A DNA stretch of 64,000 bases from positions 6,451,547 through 6,515,546 of the forward strand of contig OX104116.1 of the NCBI GenBank assembly GCA_944474755.1. The letters are read 5' to 3'. The notes below the pieces were generated by a model. That model was not told the origin of the DNA, searched no databases, and saw only the letters and a list, made by a program, of their open reading frames with translations. Source of the stretch: Limnoperna fortunei. Taxonomy: Eukaryota; Mollusca; Bivalvia; Mytilida; Modiolidae. Each line of letters starts with the position of its first letter. Position 1 is the first letter of the stretch. Below are positions 47,101-59,400 of the stretch, one piece after another. Made by a program: the position numbers and the translations under genes.

Positions 47101-50025
47101 TAAAACAAAGATAATTATATGTACTATACAGATTACATAATACAAACTGGCATCTCTTTACTGGAGGTACTGTGGCTGACCGGTCTGCTGATATTACAAT
47201 AACATAAATCAAAGATTATTATATGTACTATACAGATTACATAATATAAACTGTCATCTCTTAACTGCAGGTACTGTGGCTGACGAGTCTGCTCATATTA
47301 CAATAACATAAAACAAAGATAATTATATGTACTATACAGATTACATAATACAAACTGGCATCTCTTTACTGGAGGTACTGTGGCTGACCAGTATGCTGAT
47401 ATTACAATTACATAAAAGAAAGATAATTATATGTACTATACAAATTACATAATACAAAGTGGCATCTCTTTACTGGAGGTACTGTGGCTGACCAGTCTGC
47501 TGATATTACAATTACATAAAACAAAGATAATTATATGTACTACAGAGATTACATAACACAAACTGTCATCTCTTTACTGGAGGTACTGTGGCTGACCAGT
47601 ATGCTGATATTACAATTACATAAAAGAAAGATAATTATATGTACTATACAGATTACATAATACAAAGTGGCATCTCTTTAATGCAGGTACTGTGGCTGAC
47701 CAGTCTGCTGATATTACAATTACATAAAACAAAGATAATTATATGTACTACACAGATTACATAACACAAACTGTCATCTCTTTACTGGAGGTACTGTGGC
47801 TGACCAGTCTGCTGATATTACAATTACATAAAACAAAGATAATTATATGTACTACAGAGATTACATAACACAAACTGTCATCTCTTTACTGGAGGTACTG
47901 TGGCTGACCAGTATGCTGATATTACAATTACATAAAAGAAAGATAATTATATGTACTATACAGATTACATAATACAAAGTGGCATCTCTTTAATGCAGGT
48001 ACTGTGGCTGACCAGTCTGCTGATATTACAATTACATAAAACAAAGATAATTATATGTACTACACAGATTACATAACACAAACTGTCATCTCTTTACTGG
48101 AGGTACTGTGGCTGACCAGTCTGCTGATATTACAATTACATAAAACAAAGATAATTATATGTACTACAGAGATTACATAACACAAACTGTCATCTCTTTA
48201 CTGGAGGTACTGTGGCTGACCAGTATGCTGATATTACAATTACATAAAAGAAAGATAATTATATGTACTATACAGATTACATAATACAAAGTGGCATCTC
48301 TTTAATGCAGGTACTGTGGCTGACCAGTCTGCTGATATTACAATTACATAAAACAAAGATAATTATATGTACTATACAGATTACATAATACAAAGTGGCA
48401 TCTCTTTACTGGAGGTACTGTGGCTGACCAGTCTGCTCATATTACAATTACATAAAACAAAGATAATTATATGTACTATACAGATTACATAATAAAAACT
48501 GGCATCTCTTTACTGGAGGTACTGTGGCTGACCAGTATGCTGATATTACAATTACATAAAACAAAGATAATTATATGCACTATACAGATTACATTATACA
48601 AAGTGGCATCTCTTTACTGGAGGTCCTGTGACTGACCAGTCTGCTCATATTACAATAACATAAAACAAAGATAATTATATGTACTATACAGATTACACAA
48701 TACAAAGTGGCATATCTTTAATGCAGGTACTGTTGCTGACCAGTCTTCTCATATTACAATTACATAAAACAAAGATAATTATATGTACTATACAGATTAC
48801 ATAATATAAACTGTCATCTCTTTACTGGAGGTACTATGGCTGACCAGTCTGCTCATATTACAATAACAAAACAAAGATAATTATATGTACTATACAGATT
48901 ACATAATACAAAGTGGCATCTCTTTAATGCAGGTACTGTGGCTGACCGGTCTGCTGATATTACAATAACATAAAACAAAGATAATTATATTTACTATACA
49001 GATTACATAATACAAAGTGGAATCTCTTTACTGGAGGTACTGTGGCTGACCAGTCTTCTCATATTACAATTACATAAAACAAAGATAATTATATGTACTA
49101 TACAGATTACATAAGACAAACTGGCATCTCTTTATTGCAGGTACTGTGGCTGACCGGTCTGCTGATATTACAATTACATAAAAGAAAGATAATTATATGT
49201 ACTATACAGATTACATAATACAAACTGCCATCTCTTTACTGGAGGTCCTGTGGCTGACCAGTCTTCTCATGTTACAATTACATAAAACAAAGATAATTAT
49301 ATGTACTATACAGATTACATAATACAAACTGTCATCTCTTTACTGGAGGTACTGTGGCTGACCAGTCTGCTGATATTACAATTACATAAAACAAAGATAA
49401 TTATATGTACTATACAGATTACATAATACAAAGTGGAATCTCTTTACTGGAGGTACTGTGGCTGACCAGTCTGCTTATATTACAATTACATAAAACAAAG
49501 ATAATTATATGTACTATACAGATTACATAATACAAAGTGGCATCTCTTTACTGGAGGTACTGTGGCTGACCAGTCTGCTCATATTACAATTACATAAAAG
49601 AAAGATAATTATATGTACTATACAGATTACATAATACAAAGTGGAATCTCTTTACTGGAGGTACTGTGGCTGACCAGTCTGCTGATATTACAATTACAAA
49701 CCAAAGATAATTATATGTACTATACAGATTACATAATACAAAGTGGAATCTCTTTACTGGAGGTACTGTGGCTGACCAGTCTGCTCATATTACAATTACA
49801 AAACAATGATAATTATATGTACTATACAGATTACATAATACAAACTGGCATCTCTTTACTGGAGGTACTGTGGCTGACCAGTCTGCTCATGTTACAATTA
49901 CAAAACAATGATAATTATATGTACTATACAGATTACATAATACAAAGTGGCATCTCTTTACTGGAGATACTGTGGCTGACCAGTCCGCTCATATTACAAT
50001 TACATAAAACAAAGATAATTATACA
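44154..50025 (-). repeat. 102/104-bp satellite, right arm in inverted orientation, about 56 copies
   Basis: The same unit as 40485-44153 but reverse-complemented from about 44153 on: ...AATTATCTTTCTTTA meets GGTACTGGAGGTGCTGTGGC. No spacer separates the arms; they share a few bases (CTTTA) at the switch. Local blocks of units recur (for example 47570-47760, 47860-48050 and 48160-48350 share one variant order), so this arm has grown by block duplication. Confidence 0.95.
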
Positions 50026-50059
50026 ATGTACTCTTAGATCAAAACACCCTTTTCTTGGA

Positions 50060-51230
50060 GATAAATAAGCTTGCTGTGAAAACTATCTAAAGCAAAACCA
50101 TATAACTACTAACCTACCTCAACAAGATACTAAATTTAAGAACAAGTCCACTCTAAAAGTACCCAGCGACAAACGGGAGAACCAACTGACAGTTCAAACT
50201 ACATCAGATCAAGTGTCTACCTCGAATAATAGTACAGAAAAATATAGATGTCCGATCTGTTCACTTCCCTGCGACGATCAACCAACATCAGCCGGCTGTG
50301 ATATTTGCCATTAATGGTTGCATTACTCTTGGGAAGAACTAACCACAGAAATTGACAAGCTAGGTGAACTAAACTCATATCACTGCAATTCTTGCACAAT
50401 GCAAATCAAGGCTAGAAAAGATACCTGCACAGAGTAGAACTTCAACAATCACTCAGGATAGTTCTCATAATGATATACAAATACCAAACGACAAAGTCTG
50501 TAACTCATCGCAACTGGACTTTAACACCACTGAAACAACAAAACCCTTGCAATAACCAACTTTTGTGTCCAGCTATACCACCAGCATACACAAGGCCAAA
50601 CACCAGCCCATCCCGAATACAACTCCAACAAGAAACAACAATTTTCCACCCGATGGTGATATAAACAATAGCGAACTTCGTCATCTTAAATCCACTCTTG
50701 AGCAAAAGGAGAATTAAATGCTCACAAAAGACAATAAGATTCTTAAATACGAAGCTGTAGAAACAACTATCTACTAACAAAGCATATTCCATCACACTTG
50801 AAGTGAAAAATAGAGACTTGCAACAGTCATTACTTATGGCAAACCAGCGAATAGACCAGCTAAAACATAAACATAACACAACTCAACTCAGCAGGTCCTC
50901 ACCTAATAAATCCTGTATCTTATGAGATAAACGAAATGAAACTATGGTTTTTAGAGCAAAAACTTAGGCAAGTAGAGCTAAATGTTCACAAAAACAATAC
51001 AGGACTTTTCATATTGAAAAACAACTCCTATACACAGTCTGCGCACCATCAACCTCAAAATAAACCTCGAACAAGAAGACGCAAACGTAGGCCATATAAC
51101 CATAGTCAACAGATTGATACTGAACAAATAAGAACTGATTTATCCACCAACGATACAATCCAATGTAATGTCGAGGGTTCTTTTGAATCGTATTACGATA
51201 ATGCGTCAGATGATTTTTTTTAGACAAACC
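50060..51230 (+). pseudogene. retrotransposon ORF1 with PHD-like finger
   Basis: One frame reads ...NSTEKYRCPICSLPC then AGCDICH, stop, WLHYSWEEL...YHCNSC. The C-x2-C...C-x2-C-H-x-W-x-H...C-x2-C spacing (50249-50395) is that of a PHD finger, in which the TAA at 50312-50314 replaces one codon between His and Trp. Further on come a Pro/Thr-rich stretch, a likely coiled coil (SELRHLKSTLEQKEN then MLTKDNKILKYE, with a stop between), and an Arg/Lys-rich tail (RTRRRKRRPYNH near 51065-51100). Ending with an acidic YYDNASDDFF. At least four in-frame stops make it inactive. PHD fingers occur in ORF1 proteins of several CR1-like elements. Confidence 0.7.
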
Positions 51231-51529
51231 CTCTCCGCCAAAGATTCGAAAGACATTCGACCCGAGACATGCTCAACTGAAACATGCAAGTCCACATCCG
51301 AAGCACAATATCATGAATATACCGCGCTGGAGCAGCAACATCTCACAACCGACAACTCTTCAAATTAAAACGGTATCAACAGGTTGTAAGACTCCATTAT
51401 GCAACCAAACAATGGACTTGATGACACCAACTATGAGAAGTAACCACCGAAACATGTAGCGACTGATCAATCCAGAAAGTGCTGAGGCCTAGAGAATCAG
51501 GACAATATTTCCATGGTTACATTTTATAT

Positions 51530-52950
51530 TGAAGGACTCACAAGTAATAAACTTTATTTTGAAACTGTCTGACAGATCCGATATTATCCTACTTCAAGAG
51601 ACCTGGTTACAAAATTACGAAAAGTATAAATTCATGATTCATTGGACAATTTCACTTAGCTTGTTACTCAAAATGTTTCGATGACTATCTTCCTGATCCA
51701 CTTGAGCGTGGAGATGCTGGAGTGGCAATATGCGTAAACAAAAAATTCGAGCAACAGGTAGAACTCTTGCCTGATGGACGTAATCGGGTCATAGGAATTA
51801 AAGTTAACTGTGTCTCGCCTATAATAATTGTTGGATGTTATATGCCCTGTCGTGCTAATCACTTAAATGACGACTACCAACAGATACTTGATGATCAGAA
51901 ATCGTGTTGAAATATCGCAGTACAGCCAGAATCGTGATTAGGGGAGACATGAATGCCTCTTTAAATAGGTCTTCAACACAAAATAAACTATTCAAAAATT
52001 TTATGGCTGAACATGGTTTGTTAGTACCTGATGAATGTAAATCTGTTTTTACCTTTTATCATTACACAGGGAAATTTTGTTCACGTGGATTTCACATGAA
52101 ATCAATGTGAAATTCACTTGAAAAATTTAACATGAATTTCACTTTAAATGAGCAATTTAACGTGAATTTCACATGAAGTTCACGTGAAAAAAATGTTCTC
52201 AACATTTTTAATGTTCTTTAACTTTCATGCAATTCTATAAATTTTTAGAAATAGATTCTCATTTTTCAGAATTTTCATGTGAAATTCACGTGAAAATGTT
52301 AACGTGAAATTCATGTGAGTTTCACATGATATTAACGTAAATTTCACGTGAAATTCATGTTAAATATATTTCACGTGAAGTTCACGTTAATATGCTCGTT
52401 TAACATGAAAATCATGTGAACTTTTCACGTGAAATTTACGTTAATGCTGATTTCACGTGAATTTCACGTGAACAATATTTCCCTGTGTATAATGGCAAAG
52501 ATTTGACTATGTTCTACAGTCCGTAAAAATGATAGATACATATATTACATTTGACAGAGAGCCATTGAATTCGTCAACACATAATCCGATCATAGTAAAC
52601 ATACCCAACATATTCCAGGACATTTTAAAAGATCAGTCTATACAGGAGATAAAACCTAGAGTAAACTGGGATAGAATTGACAAAACAGAATATCAAGACA
52701 AAGTAGAAGAAGCCATCTCAAGCTCCAATTTTTGTATAAATTCTTTAAATAACAATAATATAATAGAACATATAACTAGTATCTGTAGCATACTATCAGA
52801 GACAGCTACTGATCTTATGCCGAAGAGACGTAATATTAGACCAAAAACCAGAAATCGTAAGAAAATGCCATGGACACCTGAAATTGCTGATGCTGTCAGA
52901 AAAGTAAAGACGCTCACGTAATATGGAGAGACGCAGGAAAACCAAAAGAA
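51530..52950 (+). pseudogene. retrotransposon APE-type endonuclease, disrupted
   Basis: Conserved blocks in order are DIILLQETWL (the metal-binding Glu, near 51579), GDAGVAICVNKKF (51712-51750), IIIVGCYMPCRANH, RGDMNASL (the catalytic Asp/Asn, near 51943), then FTFYHY before a 413-bp insertion. After it come DYVLQSVKMIDTYI and SSTHNPIIVNIP (the Asp/His end of the fold, SSTHNPI). The linker KKMPWTPEIADAVRKVKT follows and shifts frame near 52,915. Stops or shifts also occur near 51640 and 51907. The amount of change suggests an old insertion. Confidence 0.85.
52075..52487. mobile_element. 413-bp TA-flanked inverted-repeat element
   Basis: Starts CACAGGGAAATTTTGTTCAC and ends GTGAACAATATTTCCCTGTG, with TA on both sides (52073-52074 and 52488-52489). 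Deleting the element and one TA rejoins the host codons as TTT TAT CAT TAT AAT GGC (FYHYNG), which is what the endonuclease needs here. TA duplication suggests a Tc1/mariner-like mobiliser. The interior is filled with TTCACGTGAA-type 10-bp palindromes (CACGTG core) on both arms. No coding content. Confidence 0.9.
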
Positions 52951-54006
52951 AGATGAAAACGATAAAAGACCTAAGAGCACTACAACGTCAACAACACTGA
53001 AAGAATTACCTAGTCATTGTGACTATTCTGGCTAGTAATCTGCGCAAAACGCCTAGTAGATAAAATCCCTACTAATTGATATAGTATGTTTACTCAGCGT
53101 GCATAGTGAAATTTAATGGGATCTAGTATACACTAGTACGAGCCAGTTTTTCGCGCCTTTTTTAATACTCTGTAACGCCTTTTGTATATTACGTCATTCA
53201 TTTGTGTGAACGCTGAAGAGGATGGAAGACTGGACGGTAACATGGTTAAGTAGCATGTCGGTCAAGCATTTTTGCAACGTAACCTCCGAACACTAAACCC
53301 ATATAGCTTATTATTATGTTATCACTGTCATCGGAGGCACTTATTCTTACATGGTCATATTTTAAACTCAAAATTACTACGAATTTGTACACGATAATCG
53401 TCAAATATTGCAAATTATGAACTACCGTAATTTTTGACGCAAGTGTGCGTTGTGTACGTTACAATTTGACATAATCAAGCGTATTTCGAGTGTCAATAAG
53501 TCACTACAGAAATTTTGGTAAGGCACTGTCAGAATGTACTAAATACCAGCATTTATTGAGATATCAGAGGTGTTTATCATTACGGATTTTCCGGAATTAT
53601 TCGGAATTTGGCTCTTAAAATTCGCATCACGGAAATGCACCCTAAAATTAAGCATTTCCGCCGGTATTAAAATTAACTTTCAAATGCTTTTGGTTGTGAT
53701 TTTGTGACATTGTAAAGGTATTACAATATGGAATAAACATGTTTTTTTTATCAATGTTTGATCAATAAAATGTGCATCAGAAAGATGTTTTATAGTAAAA
53801 GACTGGCCAGAAACTCTTTGAATATTGTTCCAAGTTTGGACATTTTATTGCAAATTTTCAGATTACGGATAAATGTGCAAAATTACTGAAAAAAATAATT
53901 AGGATTCCTGGGAGTACAGCAAAGGGGTGAACACCTCTGATACATGCACTCACGAGCTTGATATATGTATTATATAGTAAGTTTCGAAGCGGCAATATAG
54001 CGGTTT

Positions 54007-54545
54007 TTTGGCTGACAAATAAAAACTGCTTACCGCCTTTGGTCCAGCTTATGCTCCTTTTGTAGATTACAGAATGTGTAAATTGACAACAACAATTATA
54101 TCCAAGTGATAGTCGGCGGTTTGAAATGCGGCAGATTTTTTCACTTTGATAGAGCACTTTTCTTTGGTAAAGTTAGACCTAAATTACCACGGAAGTGTAT
54201 GTTTGGAAGAGTCAATTGTTATCTATTCGAAATCCTTCGGGTCATGTCGTCTGCAGTTAAGGCGGGAAAAGTCTCACGGTTTGTCCGAATACCATTGAAC
54301 GTTACGAAAGCAGACGATCTTTTTGAAAACAACGCTAGGTCCCTTTAGAAACTCAAATGGTTGACTTCCTATGTAAAATTCCCGTAGCAAATGTCAAGGA
54401 CGATTTCGGATATTTCAACAACAAAGGCATAATATAAAATATGGACGTGCTATGGTGTAGATTTTATTCAAATCGGATTTTAGCACTATAAAGGTACAGT
54501 ATGGAATAATAAAAAAATGCAAGCAAAACGCTGAGCGCATCGGGG
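54007..54545 (+). repeat. family A repeat, copy 3
   Basis: TTGGCTGACAAATAAAAACTG and CTTACCGCCTTTGGTCCAGC match the end of the inverted-repeat copy at 3855. Then GCGGGAAAAGTCTCACGGTT and GAAAGCAGACGA match its middle. Unlike that copy, the right side does not invert but continues with AACAAAGGCATAATATAAAA and ACGCTGAGCGCATCGGGGGT, shared with 62345-62766. Confidence 0.7.
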
Positions 54546-55564
54546 GTGTAACATTTAGTATAATGAACAAGCAAAATTCCTTAAACATTTTTAAGTAGAC
54601 AACTTGGATGAGTTTTTGTCAGAAAACTGCTCATATACTTTCATAAACATTTTAACTTTTCATGCATACATCTACTTTGTTTAGTAGTTTATTAATGCAC
54701 ATGAGGAAGCTTCATTCCTTTGGGTTTGGAAGGGTGCATGGTCGCCTTGAGCCATTTCTAAAGTTGAGAAGTGAACTTGCTTGTGCACTAAGAATAATTC
54801 TTTTAGAGAATTTGTGTGTAAACATATTTAGCAAAACTTAAAAGCAGTTAACCACAAAAACTATTCCAAGCTGTACACATAAAATCCAAAAGACTAACAG
54901 CAGGTATTGTGAACAAGAAGTTCAGTGGTCATTAGCATTATAGATAGTTTTTTTTCTGTGCAGATACACCACACACTGGAGTTTACATGTACTTCAAGTT
55001 GTATACATGCAACTTCTTAACAAAAGTCTACATATGTCAACATCATTTATAAAGTTTTCTCCTGCCACCTGGGTATCTCTGGGTCAAGCCAAGCAGTGGC
55101 GACCCTCCAAGTATGATCCTTGCAAAAAAGAAATAAATATACACTTACTTTTGTCTTTAGTAGAGATGACATACTTTACATTTCTATGTATCGATTTTTA
55201 AATTATCACTTAAGTAACAACTGCATAATTCTTACGAATCCAGGTATTCAGTAGCAAGTTATTGTTCTACAAGTATTAGTTTCTACAAGTTATTAAAGTG
55301 ACATTTACAAATCAACAATAGTTTTCATGTTTACATACTTGCAGGAATTCTAGAAAGACAAATTAATCTTCAAATTTGGAAATGCAAGGAAAAGAATAGA
55401 TAGGGATCATTGTGATGTTATTTCACGCATCAGGAAGAATCCCTGCAAAATTGATCAAACGACCAGGAATGAGCAAAACATGTTTGTGTGGGGTTTAGCA
55501 AGGTTTTTGCTACCGCTACCTGTTTCTGAAGATTTAACCACACAATAAAATCATATTGATTGGC

Positions 55565-56983
55565 TGAAACGTGAATACAGAAAGTCTAGTTCAGACATCG
55601 ATATTGACAATGTCAATTTGAAAATGGATCTGACATTTTTCTTAGGGAGAAAGAAAATTGTGGGAGTGAAGGAATTGTTAAAAATTTTTCCTTGGCTACA
55701 GTCTCGTCAAGAGGTATTTTTTGTTATTTATTGAATAAAATTCCATTAACTTTGTGGTGGAGTTATTTCCATCTTTCCAGGCTTTTCATCATATAGGCAG
55801 TTTTTCTTATTTATTGCCACTTTACTAAATATATTTGTTGCACAATAATGAAATACATGCAGTGTGATTTAAATTGCAATGCACACTATGCAAGTACCAT
55901 TGAGCTAAAGCAAAAAAAAATTTAAAAAATACGTGCTTTTGCAATGATAGCTATTAGCATGAACTGAACAAACTCATGAAAAATTCTTTTATTGCCTTTG
56001 TGATGATTATTGTGTTAAAAAGTAATATTTTCACTTATTCGCTTTTGTTCTAGATTCTGAAAGAATTCCAAAGGTTGAAGCCTAACACTCCAACCGATGA
56101 GCTTGAGGAACTCTTTAACACTGGATAAGCTAAATATAGAGGAGCTGTGATCAAGCTGCTAAATGGGAAAAAAACCAACATATGTAACGGAAATTGAAGA
56201 AACCATATCATACTTGAGAATAGCATCCCAAAGAAATTGTAAGTAATTATGGTTTAAGTATATAGAAAAACAAATATATACATCCTAGATATTGTAGTCA
56301 TCCATTAATCAATAAGATAAATTATGTATTTATAAAATTAAAAGTCCGCTTTCCTGTTTAAATTAAAATAAAAATTGATTGATTGATAATGAACATCCAG
56401 CAAGCAATATTTTAGCTTAAATCAAGACCTGTGTCAAAATGGATATTGTGTGTACTAGTGGCTACAGTCACATAAAGTAGTGGAAATTTAATTATCGTTC
56501 TTGACAGTTGCTATGAATGCATCTGTTTTATTCTTTAGAATCTACTTAACATAAAATAACATAATTTTTAAATGCTTTTATTTTAGTTGCTGATGACTGT
56601 TTAGCCATATTATATTCGGAATCGTGACATTACTGAAAGAAAAGGCAGAGAAAGTCATAATATTTTCGGGATCAAATACCAATATTGAATCTTCTATTGT
56701 TCTAAATGTGAAAGACAAAATTTTATCACTAGATAATTCTGCTTTCAGTATAATAATTGAGGGGGTTAGTGTTTTTGAATGTGATAATTTTATTGAGGCC
56801 TTTATTGGTCTTGTTGGCTGTATCTATATTTTCAACTTGGCATATCCCAAACTATGGGAGAAATTTCTTACTTTCATACAAAATGTTATCATTAGACTTA
56901 AAGATGAGGATGGCAATTTCAACTTAGACAGAAGGATTTTGTCTGTCCTTAACAACATTAATTCCGAGTTAAATAATAAGTAA
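55565..56983 (+). pseudogene. three-exon gene remnant of unknown function
   Basis: Exon A (to 55713, donor CAAGAG|GTATTT) encodes DWLKREYRKSSSDIDIDN and KKIVGVKELLKIFPWLQ. Exon B (56054-56238, acceptor GTTCTAG, donor AATT|GTAAGT) gives ILKEFQRLKPNTPTDELEEL, a TAA, then AKYRGAVIKLLNGKK and, after a one-base shift, TYVTEIEETISYLRIASQ. Exon C (from 56587) reads FADDCLAILYSES, shifts one base, then runs open for about 120 codons to 56983 (EGVSVFECDNFIEAF, FNLAYPKLWEKFLTFIQ). The phases join A to B and B to C. The pattern of a short 'KLLEEYPLL'-like exon and a terminal 'AF...YIFNLAYPK' helix domain recalls multi-copy uncharacterised proteins of fish and invertebrates. No function is known to me. 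One stop and two shifts make it a pseudogene. Confidence 0.5.
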
Positions 56984-57778
56984 TGTAATGTTATCCTTAG
57001 TTCACATTATTTCCTTTGATCTTCATGTGTGATATTATCCCATTTCACTCGACTAGTGTCAGATGAGCCCATCTCACCTGGCTGTCAAGACACCATTAAG
57101 TAAATAACAAGACATCATAATATTATAAAACTGAGATAAACTGATTTATTACGTGTTTATGAAACTTAATGCATTTTCTTGTCTTGGGGCTGGCACTCTT
57201 CAATGAGATAAAGATGATAATATGCATCTTGTATCAAAAAAGGTAAATAATCTATACATATCTTTTTTAAGTGCACAATATTTAAGAAATTCCTACAGTT
57301 GCATGTGTATTTAAAGATTCCTAATGTTTTTGTTTGACATGTATTAGTATTGTACATTGTTTACATATTTAGGTAAGCCAGTCCTACATTTCTTATGCAC
57401 AAGGTGTCAGTAAAAACAAATTGTAATTTTGTGCTGTTAATAAAATTCTCTTAATTAGTCTGTAATGTTTATTCTATGTTTACCAGTACATGTATTTAAC
57501 ATTATGTAAATAATTTTAGATGCATTTGATAAATATTATTGTCATGTAATTTTGTGTGAATTGCATTTTTGTAGTTGTTTAAACCATATTATGAATTAAA
57601 AGTTTAGAAATAAATATGTTTATATTTGAACTAGTTGTTTTATTGTAAAATATTTCATAAACATCAATTTATTGTTTACATTTTACAGGAGGTTAAGGGT
57701 TCAGATATTCTGGTTACACTGCTTTCTTTGCAGGTTCCATGAGTATGTGGATAATACATGCTAGTCATTTGACTAGAC

Positions 57779-57908
57779 AGTCTAGTAGATTTGACTTAAC
57801 AGTCTAGTAGATTTGACTTAACAGTCTAGTAGATTTGACTTAACAGTCTAGTAGATTTGACGTAACAGTCTAGTAGATTTGACTTGACAGTGTAGTTGAT
57901 TTGACTTT
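57779..57908. repeat. 22-bp tandem repeat, six units
   Basis: The unit AGTCTAGTAGATTTGACTTA plus AC starts at 57779, 57801, 57823, 57845, 57867 and 57889 (the last is diverged). The CTAGT core also recurs singly down to the right edge of the 5.1-kb insertion, so this looks like subterminal repeat expansion. Confidence 0.9.
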
Positions 57909-58084
57909 AGTCTAGTACACTAATTAAACTTGTACCTAGTAAATTTGACTAGTTAGGCCAGTCAATTAACTAGCACTATCAGTAGAGTGACTTTATAAAA
58001 AGTCAAGATGACTTTCAGCCTAGTCATCCTATGGACAGTCATTTTGACTAGCTTAATTAGTAAGTTTGACTAGTTTATTTTTTC

Positions 58085-59400
58085 AGTGAAGAGGCCTCAA
58101 AACGAAACGATAGATTTACAAAAATTATGGAACTGCATGAAGCAAATGATAAAGAATTCTTCAGTCTTATTCGTAAACAAAGAGATATTAAGGACTCTAC
58201 AGTCACTTCCATGATATTCAACAACAAAATTGTAACTCTTGAAGAAGATATCAAGGAAGGCTGTGCAGGATACTTCGAAGAACTAGCCTCCCCATTAGCA
58301 TCTGATTTCTTTGATCAAAGCCATTATAGTACCGCCAACAGAGACATCTCAAATATCCAAGGTTACGCTACTGAAAGTCCGTCTGATACTCTACCAATAT
58401 TTTCAGTAAATGATGCACGTAAAACCATTTTATCTTTTAAGAACACAAAATCGCCAAATGAATTGACAATTACTGCTGAGCATGTAAAATATGCCAGGGG
58501 TTAAACTCATTTTTGTGATACCTGACATTGTCAACTATATTTTTTCTAAACCATGAGATACCAGATTTTCTGAAAAGTGGAATTGCTCACCCTATATTGA
58601 AGAAAGGAAAGCCTAATTCTGATCCGAACTCATACCGCAAAATTACAGTTACCAACTTTATTGGTAAGATAGTTCAGAAACTTCACCTCCAGCATAATGA
58701 ACATCTAGTGAAAATTCAACAATCAAAACTACAAAAAGGTTTCATAAAAGGCCAAATGCCGCTCATTGACGCTCTAATATTAACTAAACTCATAACTGAA
58801 CTAAGTCTCCACTATATGTCGCTCTAATGGATGCCCTTAAAGCCTTTGATATTCTCTGGCATACAGGACTCTTGCGTCAAATGTTCAATTTTGGAAAATC
58901 AAGGAAACAATTGGCTCTTTTTTCATAACTGGTATAATACTAGTAATGTTACATCTGAAATTAAATGGAATGGTTCTCTGTCTCGGCCAATACTGGAACA
59001 GCGGGGTGTACGTCACCGACCGCTTATAAAATATTTACCGTATAAACAATTTACTTCAAACACTTGAGAAGAATCAACTCGGTGCATACATGGGAACTAC
59101 TTATTGTGGTACGGTAGCTGATAATTGCCAAAAGTCCTTACGACAATGCTCGATGTACAAACTATGTATGCAAACAAGCACAGATATCTCATAAGTGAAC
59201 AAAAGTCAACTGTCCTTGTATTTAATGACAAAGGAAACAATAAATGGACACTTAACGATAAAGAAATTAATCTCGGCGGTTCATCTTGGCATCACTAGAA
59301 AAACCTCTTCTAAATCAGGAAACAAAGAGACATCTGGGGAACGTATTATCACAGCGAGAAGAACAGTATATGCACGATGGGTGCAGTGCTACATGGCCTC
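58085..59400 (+). pseudogene. retrotransposon reverse transcriptase domain, inactivated
   Basis: Begins with the linker RNDRFTKIMELHEANDKEFF and a 'YFEELASPLASDFFD' segment typical of the EN-RT spacer. RT blocks follow: PDFLKSGIAHPILKKGKPN, then NSYRKITVTNFIGKIVQK, then (other frames) a 'DALKAFDI-W' equivalent of the first catalytic motif near 58830, LFFHNWYNT, and EIKWNGSLSRP with QRGVR. The second catalytic box reads VADN instead of an Ala/Tyr-Asp-Asp sequence (about 59107-59118), with an adjacent indel. At least four frame changes occur. No active enzyme could be made. Confidence 0.85.

Larger units (their letters stand above)
53001..58084. mobile_element. 5.1-kb insertion between endonuclease and RT, possible DNA transposon with captured gene
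   Basis: The retrotransposon linker stops at about 53000 and resumes at 58085 (TEEASKRNDRFTKIMEL), so everything between is inserted. The ends share an imperfect inverted repeat of about 32 bp (22 matches): ACCTAGTCATTGTGACTATT at 53008 against the complement of the right end near 58041-58074, AACTAGTCAAACTTACTAAT. CTAGT motifs are clustered at both ends. TGAA-containing flanks (52998-53001 and 58087-58090) may be a short target duplication, but this is not clear. Inside are a family A repeat (54007-54545), three exon-like segments (55565-56983) and a 22-bp tandem repeat (57779-57908). No transposase was recognised. Confidence 0.55.

Noticed and set aside
49613..50068. Plus-strand ORF of 151 codons at the right end of the satellite
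   Set aside because: Same 102-bp artefact in the inverted arm, running into retrotransposon sequence.
50505..50879. Minus-strand ORF of 124 codons opposite ORF1
   Set aside because: The plus strand holds the retrotransposon ORF1 with PHD finger and coiled coil; this is its antisense shadow.
53858..54157. Minus-strand ORF of 99 codons overlapping the family A repeat
   Set aside because: Not conserved in the other family A copies. No recognised motif.
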